Part shown: positions 8,373-16,492 of the stretch, one piece after another
Position numbering within the stretch: the first letter of the stretch is position 1
Layout: each line of letters starts with the position of its first letter
Source: an uncultured Treponema sp.
GTDB lineage: Bacteria > Spirochaetota > Spirochaetia > Treponematales > Treponemataceae
DNA: 40,214 nt
Assembly (NCBI GenBank): GCA_934691925.1
Contig: CAKUTI010000015.1
Coordinates: 1 to 40,214, forward strand
Direction: 5' to 3'
Made by a program: the position numbers and the translations under genes
The notes under the pieces: model-generated
The model's input: only the letters and a program-made list of their open reading frames with translations
The model's database searches: none
What the model was told of the DNA's origin: nothing

Positions 8373-9335
8373 GTGAATACTCAGTATACGATTGTTTTGC
8401 AAGACGGCGATATTCTTTCAAAAGTCTGCGGAACAAATGACAGCAACTTAAAACTCATCGAGAATCATTTGGGAGTGCCGGTCTTTACGCGCGGAAACGA
8501 GATTTCAATTGACAGCGCGGACGAGGCTCTTCAGCAGGAATTCAAATTCATAATAGACAGAATAACCGACGAGATTTCAGATTCAGGCGAAAGCTCTTCC
8601 GATATGATAAATTCCGTCTTGAACACAGGATTTTGCTCGGACGGTTTCAGTTCTGACTTCAACGCTGGACGATACGCGGTTTCAATTCCCGGCGCTTCAA
8701 GAAAAATCTATCCTAAGACAAAAAATCAGGCGGAGCTTGTAAAGGCTTTTAGAGAAAGCGACCTTGTTTTTGCGGAAGGTCCTGCCGGAAGCGGAAAAAC
8801 TTTTCTTGCCGTTGCGGAAGCTCTTCGGCTTGTGCTTTCAAAAAAAGTCTCTTCTGTGATTTTGACTCGGCCAGTCGTTGAGGCTGGCGAGAATCTCGGT
8901 TTTCTTCCCGGAGACTTGGACGACAAGATAAATCCGTATCTTCGGCCTCTTTACGACTCGATAAACGCCTGCCTTCCGCGCGAAATAGTGCATAAGCTCA
9001 CTGAAAATGGTATCATCGAGACAGCTCCGCTTGCATATATGCGCGGACGCACGCTGAACAACTGCGCTGTGATTCTGGACGAGGCTCAGAACACGACTTT
9101 CGAGCAGATGAAAATGTTCTTGACGAGAATGGGCGAGAATTCAAAGGTTTTCGTCACGGGGGACACGAGCCAGGTTGACTTGCCAAAAAAAACGCAGTCG
9201 GGGCTTTCAAGCGCGCTTAGAATTCTGAAAGATGTTGACGAAATCAGCATTGTACATCTTTCAGGAGATGACGTTGTGCGCTCGCCTCTGGTCAGGAAAA
9301 TTGTTGCGGCATACGAACGTGAGGAGAAAATTTAA
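8373..9335 (+). CDS. phoH: PhoH-family ATPase
   Basis: 320 residues from the GTG at 8373. This start is chosen because the homologous N-terminus (YTIVLQDGDILSKVCGTNDSNLKLIE) begins there; the open frame extends upstream only by overlapping the preceding barrel gene. Walker A GPAGSGKT is at 136-143, followed by ILTRPVVEAGENLGFLPGD, and Walker B VILDEAQN with Asp236/Glu237, then FVTGDTSQVDLP. PhoH proteins are cytoplasmic ATPases linked to RNA metabolism. The following pgpH and ybeY genes reproduce the conserved phoH-pgpH-ybeY order well known from Firmicutes, supporting a role in RNA/ribosome maturation. Confidence 0.93.
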   Translation: MNTQYTIVLQDGDILSKVCGTNDSNLKLIENHLGVPVFTRGNEISIDSADEALQQEFKFIIDRITDEISDSGESSSDMINSVLNTGFCSDGFSSDFNAGRYAVSIPGASRKIYPKTKNQAELVKAFRESDLVFAEGPAGSGKTFLAVAEALRLVLSKKVSSVILTRPVVEAGENLGFLPGDLDDKINPYLRPLYDSINACLPREIVHKLTENGIIETAPLAYMRGRTLNNCAVILDEAQNTTFEQMKMFLTRMGENSKVFVTGDTSQVDLPKKTQSGLSSALRILKDVDEISIVHLSGDDVVRSPLVRKIVAAYEREEKI

Positions 9336-9419
9336 AAAGACAAAAGGCCACCTTTTCAAAAAAGGTTTCCTTTTTTCTTTCAAACTTTTTTTCTTCCAAA
9401 ATTATAAAAAGGGTTAAAA

Positions 9420-11141
9420 ATGAAAGACAAAGACAAAAGTGAAAATTCGGAGAGTCTGTTCAAGTCAATCGGGAAATTTGTCGTGAAGAACTGGGGTGTT
9501 ATCGCTCTCGCGTTCATCACGTTTTTCGCTTCTTCTGCGATTGTTTATTTTGACGCGAACACAACCGAGACAATCGCTTCATTTGCGGTTGACGAGTATG
9601 AAATCGGGCAGGTTGCCGACAAGACAATATATGCGACAAAGTCGCTTCCTGCCGACGACTTGTATCCGATTGAAGTTGAAAAAGGCGAGAAAGTAATAAG
9701 GAAAGGCTTTCCAATCACCGAGGAAGAATTCTACAAGCTGAAGAAAATCGCGGAGTCGCCTGTCTACGTTGACTACCGGGCTTTTTGCAACAGCGTGCTT
9801 TTTCTTTTGCTGGTTTCAGCGTTCTGGATTATCCTTTTCAATCCTGTCCTGCTCAAAAAGAATGTCGAATTCAAGGAGCTTATTCTTGAATGTGTTCTTT
9901 TTGTGCTTGTGTTTTTTGTGGCGGCTTTCGGCGGAAAATCGCCTTTGTTCCAGACTCCGTTCGCGCTTGCCGCGCTGATTCCAGCTTCTTTCAGCGCGTT
10001 TTTAGTCGCAATTCTGTTCGGGCAGACTTCTGCGCTTTTTTTCTCAATGCTGCTTTCGCTTGGAGTCTTGTGCGCTGAGAATTTTCAGCTTGTGCCTGCC
10101 GTTTTCACGCTTGCAACTGCTGTTTCTGCGTCACGCATTGTTCTTAGAATCGAGCGCAGAATCGATATGGTTTTTGCCTCGATAATGCAGGCTGTCCTGA
10201 ACATTGTATTCATTATCTTTCTGAAGGTTGTTTTCAACGGAAACTTCGGCGACAGCATTTTTGTGATTCCTGCAGTCGCTTTCAACGGCTTTCTTTCAGG
10301 AATTCTCGTCCTCGGATTTTTGACTCCGCTTGAGTCTCTTATGAACACGGCTTCTGTTTTCCGCCTGATGGACTTGAGCGACCAGAACACGCCAGTTTTG
10401 CGAAAGCTTCTTCTTACAGCCAGCGGAACTTACCAGCACTCGATGATGGTGGCGCAGCTTGCTGAGAACGCGTGCAAGGCAATCGGAGCGAACGCGCTTC
10501 TGGCGCGCGTTGGAGCTTATTACCACGACATCGGAAAAATGGAGCATCCTGAATATTTCACTGAAAACAACATCGACACGGCGAACAAGCACACTGACTT
10601 GAACCCGTCTCTTTCAGTGTCAATCATAAAAAGCCACATAAAGATCGGGCTTGAAAAGGCGCGGCAGCTTCATCTTCCAAAGCCGATTCTCGACATAATC
10701 GCCGAGCATCACGGAAACAGCCTTATCGCGTATTTCTACAACAAGGCAAAGGAAAAAGACCCGAATGTAAGCCCCGAGGATTATTCTTATCCTGGAAATC
10801 CGCCGACAACAAAAGAAAGCGGCGTTGTAATGCTAGCGGATGTTTGCGAGGCTGCCTGCAAGTCTCTCGACAAGCCGACTCCGCAGCGTCTTGAAAAATT
10901 CATCGGCGAGCTTATAAACGGAAAAATCGAGTCAAATCAGCTTGACAATTCCGCGCTTACTTTCGGCGAGCTTACAAAAATCAAGGACACTTTCGTCCAG
11001 ATTTTGGCGGCTTATTACCACGGCCGAATCAAGTATCAAAATCAAAAGGAAAGCGATTCGGACGCAAATTCTGAAAAAACTGAGGCAGAGTCAGAAAATG
11101 AAAAATCGGATTCTTCTGAAAAGGCAAAAAAAGGTGAGTAA
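9420..11141 (+). CDS. pgpH: PgpH-type membrane HD-domain c-di-AMP phosphodiesterase
   Basis: 573 residues. One N-terminal transmembrane helix (about 33-50), a short extracytoplasmic segment (about 50-118), then a block of about seven hydrophobic helices (about 120-310) and a C-terminal HD domain. HD metal residues are visible: His340 in TYQHSMM, His369-Asp370 in YYHDIGK, and IIAEHHG further on. The layout is that of the 7TM-HD (YqfF/PgpH) family, whose characterised members hydrolyse cyclic di-AMP. The extracytoplasmic domain is much shorter than the ~250 residues usual in Bacillus or Listeria. The C-terminal tail is a Glu/Ser/Lys linker. A GGG box lies upstream of the ATG, and the stop abuts the ybeY start. 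Confidence 0.88.
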   Translation: MKDKDKSENSESLFKSIGKFVVKNWGVIALAFITFFASSAIVYFDANTTETIASFAVDEYEIGQVADKTIYATKSLPADDLYPIEVEKGEKVIRKGFPITEEEFYKLKKIAESPVYVDYRAFCNSVLFLLLVSAFWIILFNPVLLKKNVEFKELILECVLFVLVFFVAAFGGKSPLFQTPFALAALIPASFSAFLVAILFGQTSALFFSMLLSLGVLCAENFQLVPAVFTLATAVSASRIVLRIERRIDMVFASIMQAVLNIVFIIFLKVVFNGNFGDSIFVIPAVAFNGFLSGILVLGFLTPLESLMNTASVFRLMDLSDQNTPVLRKLLLTASGTYQHSMMVAQLAENACKAIGANALLARVGAYYHDIGKMEHPEYFTENNIDTANKHTDLNPSLSVSIIKSHIKIGLEKARQLHLPKPILDIIAEHHGNSLIAYFYNKAKEKDPNVSPEDYSYPGNPPTTKESGVVMLADVCEAACKSLDKPTPQRLEKFIGELINGKIESNQLDNSALTFGELTKIKDTFVQILAAYYHGRIKYQNQKESDSDANSEKTEAESENEKSDSSEKAKKGE

Positions 11142-11624
11142 ATGGCAAACAGAATTTTGATTTCGGTTCAGGAGGATATTTTGGTTCCTGAATGGTTCAG
11201 CGAGGAAAAAATCAAAAATTACGTTGAAAAAGTTCTTGAAGAGCTGAAATTTGACGGCGAGGAGATTTCGATTCTGTTTTGCGACGACGCTGAAATCCAA
11301 AATCTTAATAAATCGTACCGAAATATCGACAGCCCGACTGACATTCTTTCATTTGAGAACGGCTCAGAATACGAGGACGAGGACGGAAAGTGGCTTGAAG
11401 CGGGCGACATCGCAATCAGCTTTGAGACGCTTCCGAAAAACGCCGAATATTTCAAGGTTAGCGAGAACGAGGAGCTCAAACGGCTTTTGATTCACGGCTG
11501 CCTTCATCTTAACGGCTACGACCACGGCGAGGAGCATATTGAGAGCGGAGTTGAGCCGAAAGACGAAATGCTCTGCATTCAGGAGAATGCGCTGAAAAAA
11601 TTCTCGTCAGTAAATCTGATGTAA
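11142..11624 (+). CDS. ybeY: Endoribonuclease YbeY (rRNA maturation factor)
   Basis: 160 residues. The family signature HGCLHLNGYDHGEEH is present, with zinc-binding histidines at 118, 122 and 128. The SPTDILSFE motif is also present (residues about 65-73). YbeY is a zinc metallo-endoribonuclease needed for 16S rRNA 3' end maturation and ribosome quality control. The ATG directly follows the TAA of pgpH, with an AAGGTGAG ribosome-binding site inside the end of pgpH, so translation is probably coupled. The length is normal for the family. Confidence 0.95.
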   Translation: MANRILISVQEDILVPEWFSEEKIKNYVEKVLEELKFDGEEISILFCDDAEIQNLNKSYRNIDSPTDILSFENGSEYEDEDGKWLEAGDIAISFETLPKNAEYFKVSENEELKRLLIHGCLHLNGYDHGEEHIESGVEPKDEMLCIQENALKKFSSVNLM

Positions 11625-11787
11625 AATCTGAATCGGCGAGAAAAATGCTGCGGAATCTTGTTTTCAGAAATTCGGGAAAATCTTGACCGAAAAATTGGAA
11701 ATTTGGTTCTAAAAGAATCTAAAAAATAGAAAAACGGTTCGAAAAAACAAAAAAATCGGGCTGAAATATAAAGAAAAGGAAACAGAA

Positions 11788-12630
11788 ATGGGATTATTCA
11801 AATTCGCAAAGAAAAAAGACGAGGACTATCACTCCAGTAACGCCGCTAAATCGGATAAAGGCTCTGATTTAGACTCGGCGGCGGAAGAAAGTTTTATTGA
11901 AGAAAAAAACGACATGATTAAGGGCATCGAGGATTTGTCCGAGACTTCTGTTAAGGAAGTTATGATTCCGAGAATCGATGTTGACTTTATCTCAATCGAC
12001 ACGCCGGAAGGCGAGCTGCTTTCAAAAATTGCTGAAAGCGGGCATGCGAGATTTCCGGTTTACAGCGAGTCAATCGACAATGTTGTCGGAATCCTCTATG
12101 TTAAAGATATTTTAAAAGCCTTTTCAAACAAAGAAGCGATTGACCTGCAGAAAATCATCAGAAAAGCTTATTTTGTTCCTGAGACAAAGAAAATCGACGG
12201 CCTTTTGCGTGAATTCAAGCGTCGGCATCAGCACATTGCGGTCGCAATCGACGAGTACGGTGGAGTTTCGGGAATTGTCTGCATGGAAGACATCATCGAG
12301 GAGATTGTAGGCGACATTCAGGACGAATTTGACAACGAGAGGGAAGACATCGTGTCGCTTGGAACGAACTGTTGGCTTTGCGACGCGCGCGTTGACCTTG
12401 ACGACTTGAACGAGACTCTCCAGACTTCATTTCCGACAGATGATTTTGACACGCTCGGCGGCTTTGTTCTCGACTTGTTCGGAAGAATTCCTGTCAAATA
12501 TGAGAAAATCGAGTACGAAAATTTTGAATTTATCGTTCAGGACATGGAAGGCCACCGCGTGAATCTTATAAAAGTCATCAAAAAGACTGATTCTTCTTCC
12601 GATTCATCTTCAAAAGAAAAAGATAAATAA
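11788..12630 (+). CDS. corC: CBS-domain protein of the CorC/HlyC (TlyC) family
   Basis: 280 residues without transmembrane segments. After a charged N-terminus comes SVKEVMIPRIDVDFIS, the typical entry into a CBS pair (about residues 50-175, including ARFPVYSESIDNVVGILYVKDIL and AIDEYGGVSGIVCMEDIIEEIVGDI), then a CorC/HlyC domain (about 190-265, with TLGGFVLDLFGRIP). Proteins of this type, once called haemolysins, are linked to Mg/Co efflux. In many bacteria a corC gene lies next to ybeY, as here. AAGGAAACAGAA precedes the ATG. The 163-base spacer after ybeY holds no clear signal. The haemolysin label should not be taken literally. Confidence 0.88.
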   Translation: MGLFKFAKKKDEDYHSSNAAKSDKGSDLDSAAEESFIEEKNDMIKGIEDLSETSVKEVMIPRIDVDFISIDTPEGELLSKIAESGHARFPVYSESIDNVVGILYVKDILKAFSNKEAIDLQKIIRKAYFVPETKKIDGLLREFKRRHQHIAVAIDEYGGVSGIVCMEDIIEEIVGDIQDEFDNEREDIVSLGTNCWLCDARVDLDDLNETLQTSFPTDDFDTLGGFVLDLFGRIPVKYEKIEYENFEFIVQDMEGHRVNLIKVIKKTDSSSDSSSKEKDK

Positions 12631-12651
12631 AAATCTGCCGATATTAGATAT

Positions 12652-14829
12652 ATGAAAAAGTTATTGAGCGCGTTTTTTGTTTCTGTTTCACTTTCGGCGG
12701 CGGTTTTTGCGCAGAATTTCTCTTCACAAAACTCTAATCCGCTGCGTTTTTATGAAAGCGGAATCCAAAAACAGGAAAAAGAAGATTTTTACGGAGCTTC
12801 CGAGGATTTTCAGCTTGCTTTGCAGCAAAATCCTGCGTTCGGCGAGGCGTGGCTTCATCTTGCGGAAGTTACGTATTCGGCAGGCGACTTCAATCTCGCG
12901 CTCACATATCTTGACTCTGCAGACAAGTACGCGAAAAACAGAACCGACATTCAGAATCTTCGCGGGCTTTGTCTTATAAGTCTTGGCAGGTTTGACGAGG
13001 CTGGAAAAGTTTTCAGCTTGGTCTTGAAAAAATCTCCGAACGATATAAACGCGCGATTCGGGCTTGCCGAGCTTGACTTGTACACAGGAAGCTATCTTGG
13101 CGCACAGAACCAGTATCAGGACGCGCTAAAAAGGCAGCTGAACAACAGAAAAGCCCTCCTTTCGCTCGCTCTGATTTCCGCTGAGACTGGAAACAACGAC
13201 GCGGCTGAAAAATATATTTCTCAGGCTTTGAAATTTCATTCAGGCGACGGCGAGGTTCATTATCTTGCATCTTATCTTGCGGCGAAATCTGGGAATTTGA
13301 AGGAGTCTGAACGGCAGATTCGCTCCGCAATCCAGATTAACGTTGATTCTGTGAAGTCTTACGAGCTTCTTTCTTCTATTTTATATGCCCAAAAACGTTA
13401 CGACGAAGTTATCGATATTTCCGACTATCTTATTTCAAGAGACAGAAACAATTCTCAAAGCTGGTATATAAAAGGACTTTCCCAGTACAGAAAAAATGAC
13501 ATCAACGCGGCTCTTGAAACTTGGTCTGAAGGACTTGCGGTGAATCCGAGAGACGAGATTATGAGAAGTGCGCTTGAGCTTTCCGTAATGAAAAATCTTC
13601 CTGTTGAGGACGCAAAACGCGCTTCATGGGCGGAATATCACGTAAAAAAAGGCCGCGAGTATGCGAAAACCTTTATGGGCGAGGAAGCACGCTACGAATA
13701 TCAGCGCGCGCTGAAGCTTAATCCTTATGACACAGTTGCCCGGAGCGAGTACGCGGAGCTTTTGACGCGCACCGGCTTGAACGAGAATTATCTTAACCAG
13801 CTAAAATTTATAAAGCATGCGAAAGAAAATCAGAATTCGGCTGAAAAATCTTCATCTTCTGGAAATGGAAACGGCGCAAATCAGAGCCAAAATGCGGAAT
13901 CTGATGAAACTCGTCTGAAAAACACGCGCGTGAACGACACAATCGAGGCTTACGAGGCTCTTTTGAAATATTCTTTGAGCGCGAAATGGAATGTTGACCC
14001 GTTCTATCTAGACAAGACAAGATGGCGAATTGGAATTTACTTCACAAAGTCGCCAGTTCAGCTTGTTCATTCTGACGCTGAGGAGATTGCGGCTGCAATG
14101 GCTGCGGATATTTTCTCTGGAATTTCGTCCGCTTCTGTCGCTGTTGAAAACAAGGCTGTTTCAGGCTACGGCGAGGCTTTTTCTCTTGCCCGCGCAAACA
14201 AGATGGACTATTTCGTGATGCTTTCAATCAACGAGACCGACCGCGAATTTTCACTCGACTCAACCGTCTATTCTGGAAGAACCGGCACAGAGACCGCAAA
14301 ATTCAGCTCGTTCAGGACTGGAAACGACCGCTTCTCTTCTGTCTTGCGCGCGTTCCGGCGCGATATTCTCGACATTCTGCCTGTAAAAGGAAAAATCATC
14401 GACAAGACTGTGAATGAAATTCTTGTTGACTTGGGAACTGTCGAGGGAATGAAAAAGGACGTTGTTCTTGACGTTGTGAAAGCCGGAAAAGTGCGCACTG
14501 CTGACAAAGGAACTGGAATCACTTTTGACAGGAAAGATTATCTTGGAAAAATCACATTGTCGGAAGCAGGCGAGGAGATTTCTCAGGGAACGCTCGAGCA
14601 GAACGGATTTTATGACCGCGTGAATGTGGGCGACGAGGTGCTTCTTCTGTCAGTCCCGGGCGAAAAAAGTGGCTCGGACAGCCAGATTTCAGAAAATACT
14701 CCGGCGGCGGGCGAAAACGGCGAGCGGATCCTCCCGGAAGATGAAAATCAAAGAAAACTCAGCGCGGAAGAGCTTGGGCTTGTCAGAACACCTGTCATAA
14801 TCGACTTAATCCGCGCAATAAAAAACTAA
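12652..14829 (+). CDS. Secreted TPR-repeat protein with FlgT-like C-terminal region
   Basis: 725 residues with a classical signal peptide (MKKLLSAFFVSVSLSAAVFAQ). Residues about 30-400 form roughly ten TPR units (for example YGASEDFQLALQQNPAFGEAW and FDEAGKVFSLVLKKSPNDI). A Ser/Asn/Gly linker follows (about 395-425). The C-terminal part includes a segment with VDLGTVEGMKKDVVLDVV ... YLGKITLSEAGEE ... NVGDEVLLLSV, which resembles the small beta domain at the end of FlgT-like proteins; this similarity is from pattern only. A periplasmic scaffold is likely. No Shine-Dalgarno is seen; TATTAG lies four bases upstream of the ATG. It starts 21 bases after the CorC-like gene. Confidence 0.75.
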   Translation: MKKLLSAFFVSVSLSAAVFAQNFSSQNSNPLRFYESGIQKQEKEDFYGASEDFQLALQQNPAFGEAWLHLAEVTYSAGDFNLALTYLDSADKYAKNRTDIQNLRGLCLISLGRFDEAGKVFSLVLKKSPNDINARFGLAELDLYTGSYLGAQNQYQDALKRQLNNRKALLSLALISAETGNNDAAEKYISQALKFHSGDGEVHYLASYLAAKSGNLKESERQIRSAIQINVDSVKSYELLSSILYAQKRYDEVIDISDYLISRDRNNSQSWYIKGLSQYRKNDINAALETWSEGLAVNPRDEIMRSALELSVMKNLPVEDAKRASWAEYHVKKGREYAKTFMGEEARYEYQRALKLNPYDTVARSEYAELLTRTGLNENYLNQLKFIKHAKENQNSAEKSSSSGNGNGANQSQNAESDETRLKNTRVNDTIEAYEALLKYSLSAKWNVDPFYLDKTRWRIGIYFTKSPVQLVHSDAEEIAAAMAADIFSGISSASVAVENKAVSGYGEAFSLARANKMDYFVMLSINETDREFSLDSTVYSGRTGTETAKFSSFRTGNDRFSSVLRAFRRDILDILPVKGKIIDKTVNEILVDLGTVEGMKKDVVLDVVKAGKVRTADKGTGITFDRKDYLGKITLSEAGEEISQGTLEQNGFYDRVNVGDEVLLLSVPGEKSGSDSQISENTPAAGENGERILPEDENQRKLSAEELGLVRTPVIIDLIRAIKN

Positions 14830-14941
14830 AGCTTCTAAAGAAACTTTCGGATTTTTAATTTCGTCATTTTTGCCTGGCGAAATATTTGCAAGATATTTGC
14901 GTTGCCGGCAATCTTTTTCCGTGGAATTTTGCGGAAATTCG

Positions 14942-15895
14942 TTAATTGTTTGTCTGAGGCGGAATCGTGTACTGGTCAAGGCTTGAGTCAGCCCAAAGCT
15001 TTGAAAGCGACGGAAAAACATCTTCAAGAAAAAGAAAAATTTGCATCGCGGACTTGTAATTTCTGCAATAATACTGCGATTCTGCAAGATAAAACGAGGC
15101 TCTCGCCGCTGTATAAGGCTCTCTGTTCACGCTAAGAAAATTTTTCAGGTCGGCGGCGGAAGCCCTGTAGTCTTTTTTTATGAAATAGTTTTTTAGCGAC
15201 TGAAAAAGATAATAGTCGTCTCCGCTAGGCGCGCAGACTAAATCCTCTTCAAAAATATAAGTCTCCCGGAGTTTTGGCTTTTGTGCGAAAAACTTTCCTG
15301 AAAGCTCTTTTCCAGCAGTTTTCGCCTTTTCGCCAAATTCTGTCGGCTTTCTTCCGATGTCTGAAATTAAGTTCAGATAAGGAAGCGGCAAGTTTCGCAG
15401 AAATGACGGCTGGTATTTTTCTTCCGATTGTTTGTTCTGTCCGATTTTGTCAGCCTGCCCAATCTGTGTTTTTTCAATTTCGTCTTTTTTTGGGTTTTCA
15501 AGCTTTACCGCGCTGATTGTGGCGTTTGCGGACGGAATAACAATGTCAAAAAGATTTCCGCTTTTGTCGCGGGCAATTAAGGCGTAGTAGTATTCTCCGA
15601 AAAATTTCAGAGTGTCTGTGTATGAAGTCGATTTTGCAGGAATTTCCGCGACCGGCTTCATCGAAAGAATTGCGGAATTTTCAACAATTTGCCCGTTGCT
15701 TCTGAAAACGGCGATGCTCGCCGCGCTGAAATTTTCTGGAATCGACCAAGTGAGCTGAATTTTGTTGACGGCTGTTTTTTTTGCTGAAATTGAATTTACA
15801 ATAGGCTTTGCCTGAAAAGCGGATTGCGCATTAAGATTTTGCGAAAAAAACTGAAGAGCAAAAACTGCGGCGAAAGAAAAAATAAACTTTTTCAC
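14942..15895 (-). CDS. Secreted protein with Fn3-like domain, function unknown
   Basis: 317 residues starting at a GTG (15895). The signal peptide is clear (KKFIFSFAAVFALQFFSQNLNAQ). Residues about 35-135 look like a fibronectin type III-like fold (KIQLTWSIPENFSAASIAVFR ... YYYALIARDKSGN). The C-terminal ~90 residues are helical with TPR-like spacing (RASAADLKNFLSVNREPYTA ... ASFYLAESQYYCRNYKSAMQ). It converges with the upstream TPR gene, 112 bases away, with no clear terminator between them. It is divergent from the Cas2-like gene and the two promoters share their -35 bases. No specific function is recognised. Confidence 0.7.
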   Translation of the reverse strand: MKKFIFSFAAVFALQFFSQNLNAQSAFQAKPIVNSISAKKTAVNKIQLTWSIPENFSAASIAVFRSNGQIVENSAILSMKPVAEIPAKSTSYTDTLKFFGEYYYALIARDKSGNLFDIVIPSANATISAVKLENPKKDEIEKTQIGQADKIGQNKQSEEKYQPSFLRNLPLPYLNLISDIGRKPTEFGEKAKTAGKELSGKFFAQKPKLRETYIFEEDLVCAPSGDDYYLFQSLKNYFIKKDYRASAADLKNFLSVNREPYTAARASFYLAESQYYCRNYKSAMQIFLFLEDVFPSLSKLWADSSLDQYTIPPQTNN

Positions 15896-15901
15896 ACAAT
15901 T

Positions 15902-15930
15902 ATTTTGAATTAAAAAACGTCATTTGACAA
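15902..15930 (-). promoter_or_regulatory. Divergent promoter, minus-strand half (Fn3-like gene)
   Basis: On the minus strand: TTGTCA (15930-15925), 17-base spacer, CAAAAT (15907-15902), six bases, then the GTG at 15895. The -35 overlaps the TTGACA of the opposite promoter by five bases. There is no ribosome-binding site, so a leaderless transcript is predicted. Confidence 0.45.
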
Positions 15931-15952
15931 TATAAATCGATTCTTTTATTCT
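15924..15952 (+). promoter_or_regulatory. Divergent promoter, plus-strand half (Cas2-like gene)
   Basis: Perfect TTGACA at 15924-15929, 17-base spacer, TATTCT at 15947-15952, then six bases to the ATG at 15959. A second hexamer, TATAAT at 15955-15960, overlaps the start codon and lies 25 bases from the -35, so it is less likely to be the -10. No ribosome-binding site is present. Confidence 0.5.
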
Positions 15953-15958
15953 TATATA

Positions 15959-16246
15959 ATGTTTGTTTCTGTTGCCTTGGATCCAGGCGGAATTGACAGC
16001 GCAAAAGAGATCGCCGCAATTCTTTCCCGGTACAGTTTTAAGAAAGTTCAAAGAGCCTTGTGGGAATGTATGTCTTTGAATGAGGCTCAGCTTGGCGCAT
16101 TGAAGCGCGAAATCGATTCGGTTACAGATTACTACGACACGCTGAGAATTTATCAGTTTCCTGTAAACAGCAATTTTGCAATAACAGAGCTAAGACATAA
16201 GAAATGGCAGAGAGCGGTTTTGGGAACTGCCGAAAAGAATAAATAA
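15959..16246 (+). CDS. Cas2-family small protein, not associated with a CRISPR locus
   Basis: 95 residues. The sequence follows the Cas2/VapD ferredoxin-like pattern: beta strand MFVSVALDPG with Asp8 at the position of the conserved Cas2 aspartate, helix DSAKEIAAILSRYSF, strand KKVQRALWEC (Cas2: VQ-x-SVFE), helix NEAQLGALKREIDSV, and strand YDTLRIYQF (Cas2: D-x-LRIY). About 20 residues of extra tail follow. Cas2 proteins dimerise and serve in spacer acquisition with Cas1, but neither Cas1 nor repeats are found in the window, so a different role (nuclease, toxin-like or structural) must be considered. It stands alone with its own promoter, before a 246-base spacer and prfB. Family assignment is from visual alignment only. 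Confidence 0.65.
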   Translation: MFVSVALDPGGIDSAKEIAAILSRYSFKKVQRALWECMSLNEAQLGALKREIDSVTDYYDTLRIYQFPVNSNFAITELRHKKWQRAVLGTAEKNK

Positions 16247-16253
16247 TACAAAC

Positions 16254-16458
16254 GCGTTAGGGATAGTAGCTGCGCCGCAGGCGTTTTGAAGCGAAACGAA
16301 GTGGAGCGGAAAAATGTAGCCGAAAGGCGGAACGGCGAATAGCCCGGCGCGAAAAAACAAAAGCGGATTTTTGTTTAATGATTTTGAAAAATGACGGCGA
16401 AAGCCGGAAAAAGCGGTTTTAGCGAAAAATAATTTTTTTGCGTTTTTTTCGCGAACGC
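16254..16458. repeat. GC-rich structured intergenic element bounded by GCGTT/AACGC
   Basis: About 205 bases between the Cas2-like gene and prfB. The first ~100 bases are much richer in G+C than other spacers in the window and contain many GCG/CGG-type words (GCTGCGCCGCAGGCG, GCCGAAAGGCGGAACGGCG). The ends form a five-base inverted repeat, GCGTT at 16254 and AACGC at 16454. It resembles a short dispersed intergenic repeat, but no second full copy is present here to prove it. Confidence 0.4.
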
Positions 16459-16492
16459 CCGAATAATCAAATTAAAAAATACGGAGCATAAA

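Noticed and set aside
9358..9376. AAAAAAGG/CCTTTTTT inverted repeat between phoH and pgpH as a terminator
   Set aside because: The stem is almost entirely A:T with two G:C pairs, and the conserved phoH-pgpH-ybeY order argues for read-through.
15955..15960. TATAAT overlapping the Cas2-like start codon as the functional -10 box
   Set aside because: It is 25 bases from the perfect TTGACA and would start transcription after the ATG; TATTCT at 17-base spacing fits better.
16247..16492. tRNA or small RNA gene in the G+C-rich spacer before prfB
   Set aside because: No cloverleaf, anticodon arm or CCA-type end could be built; it was reported only as a structured element.
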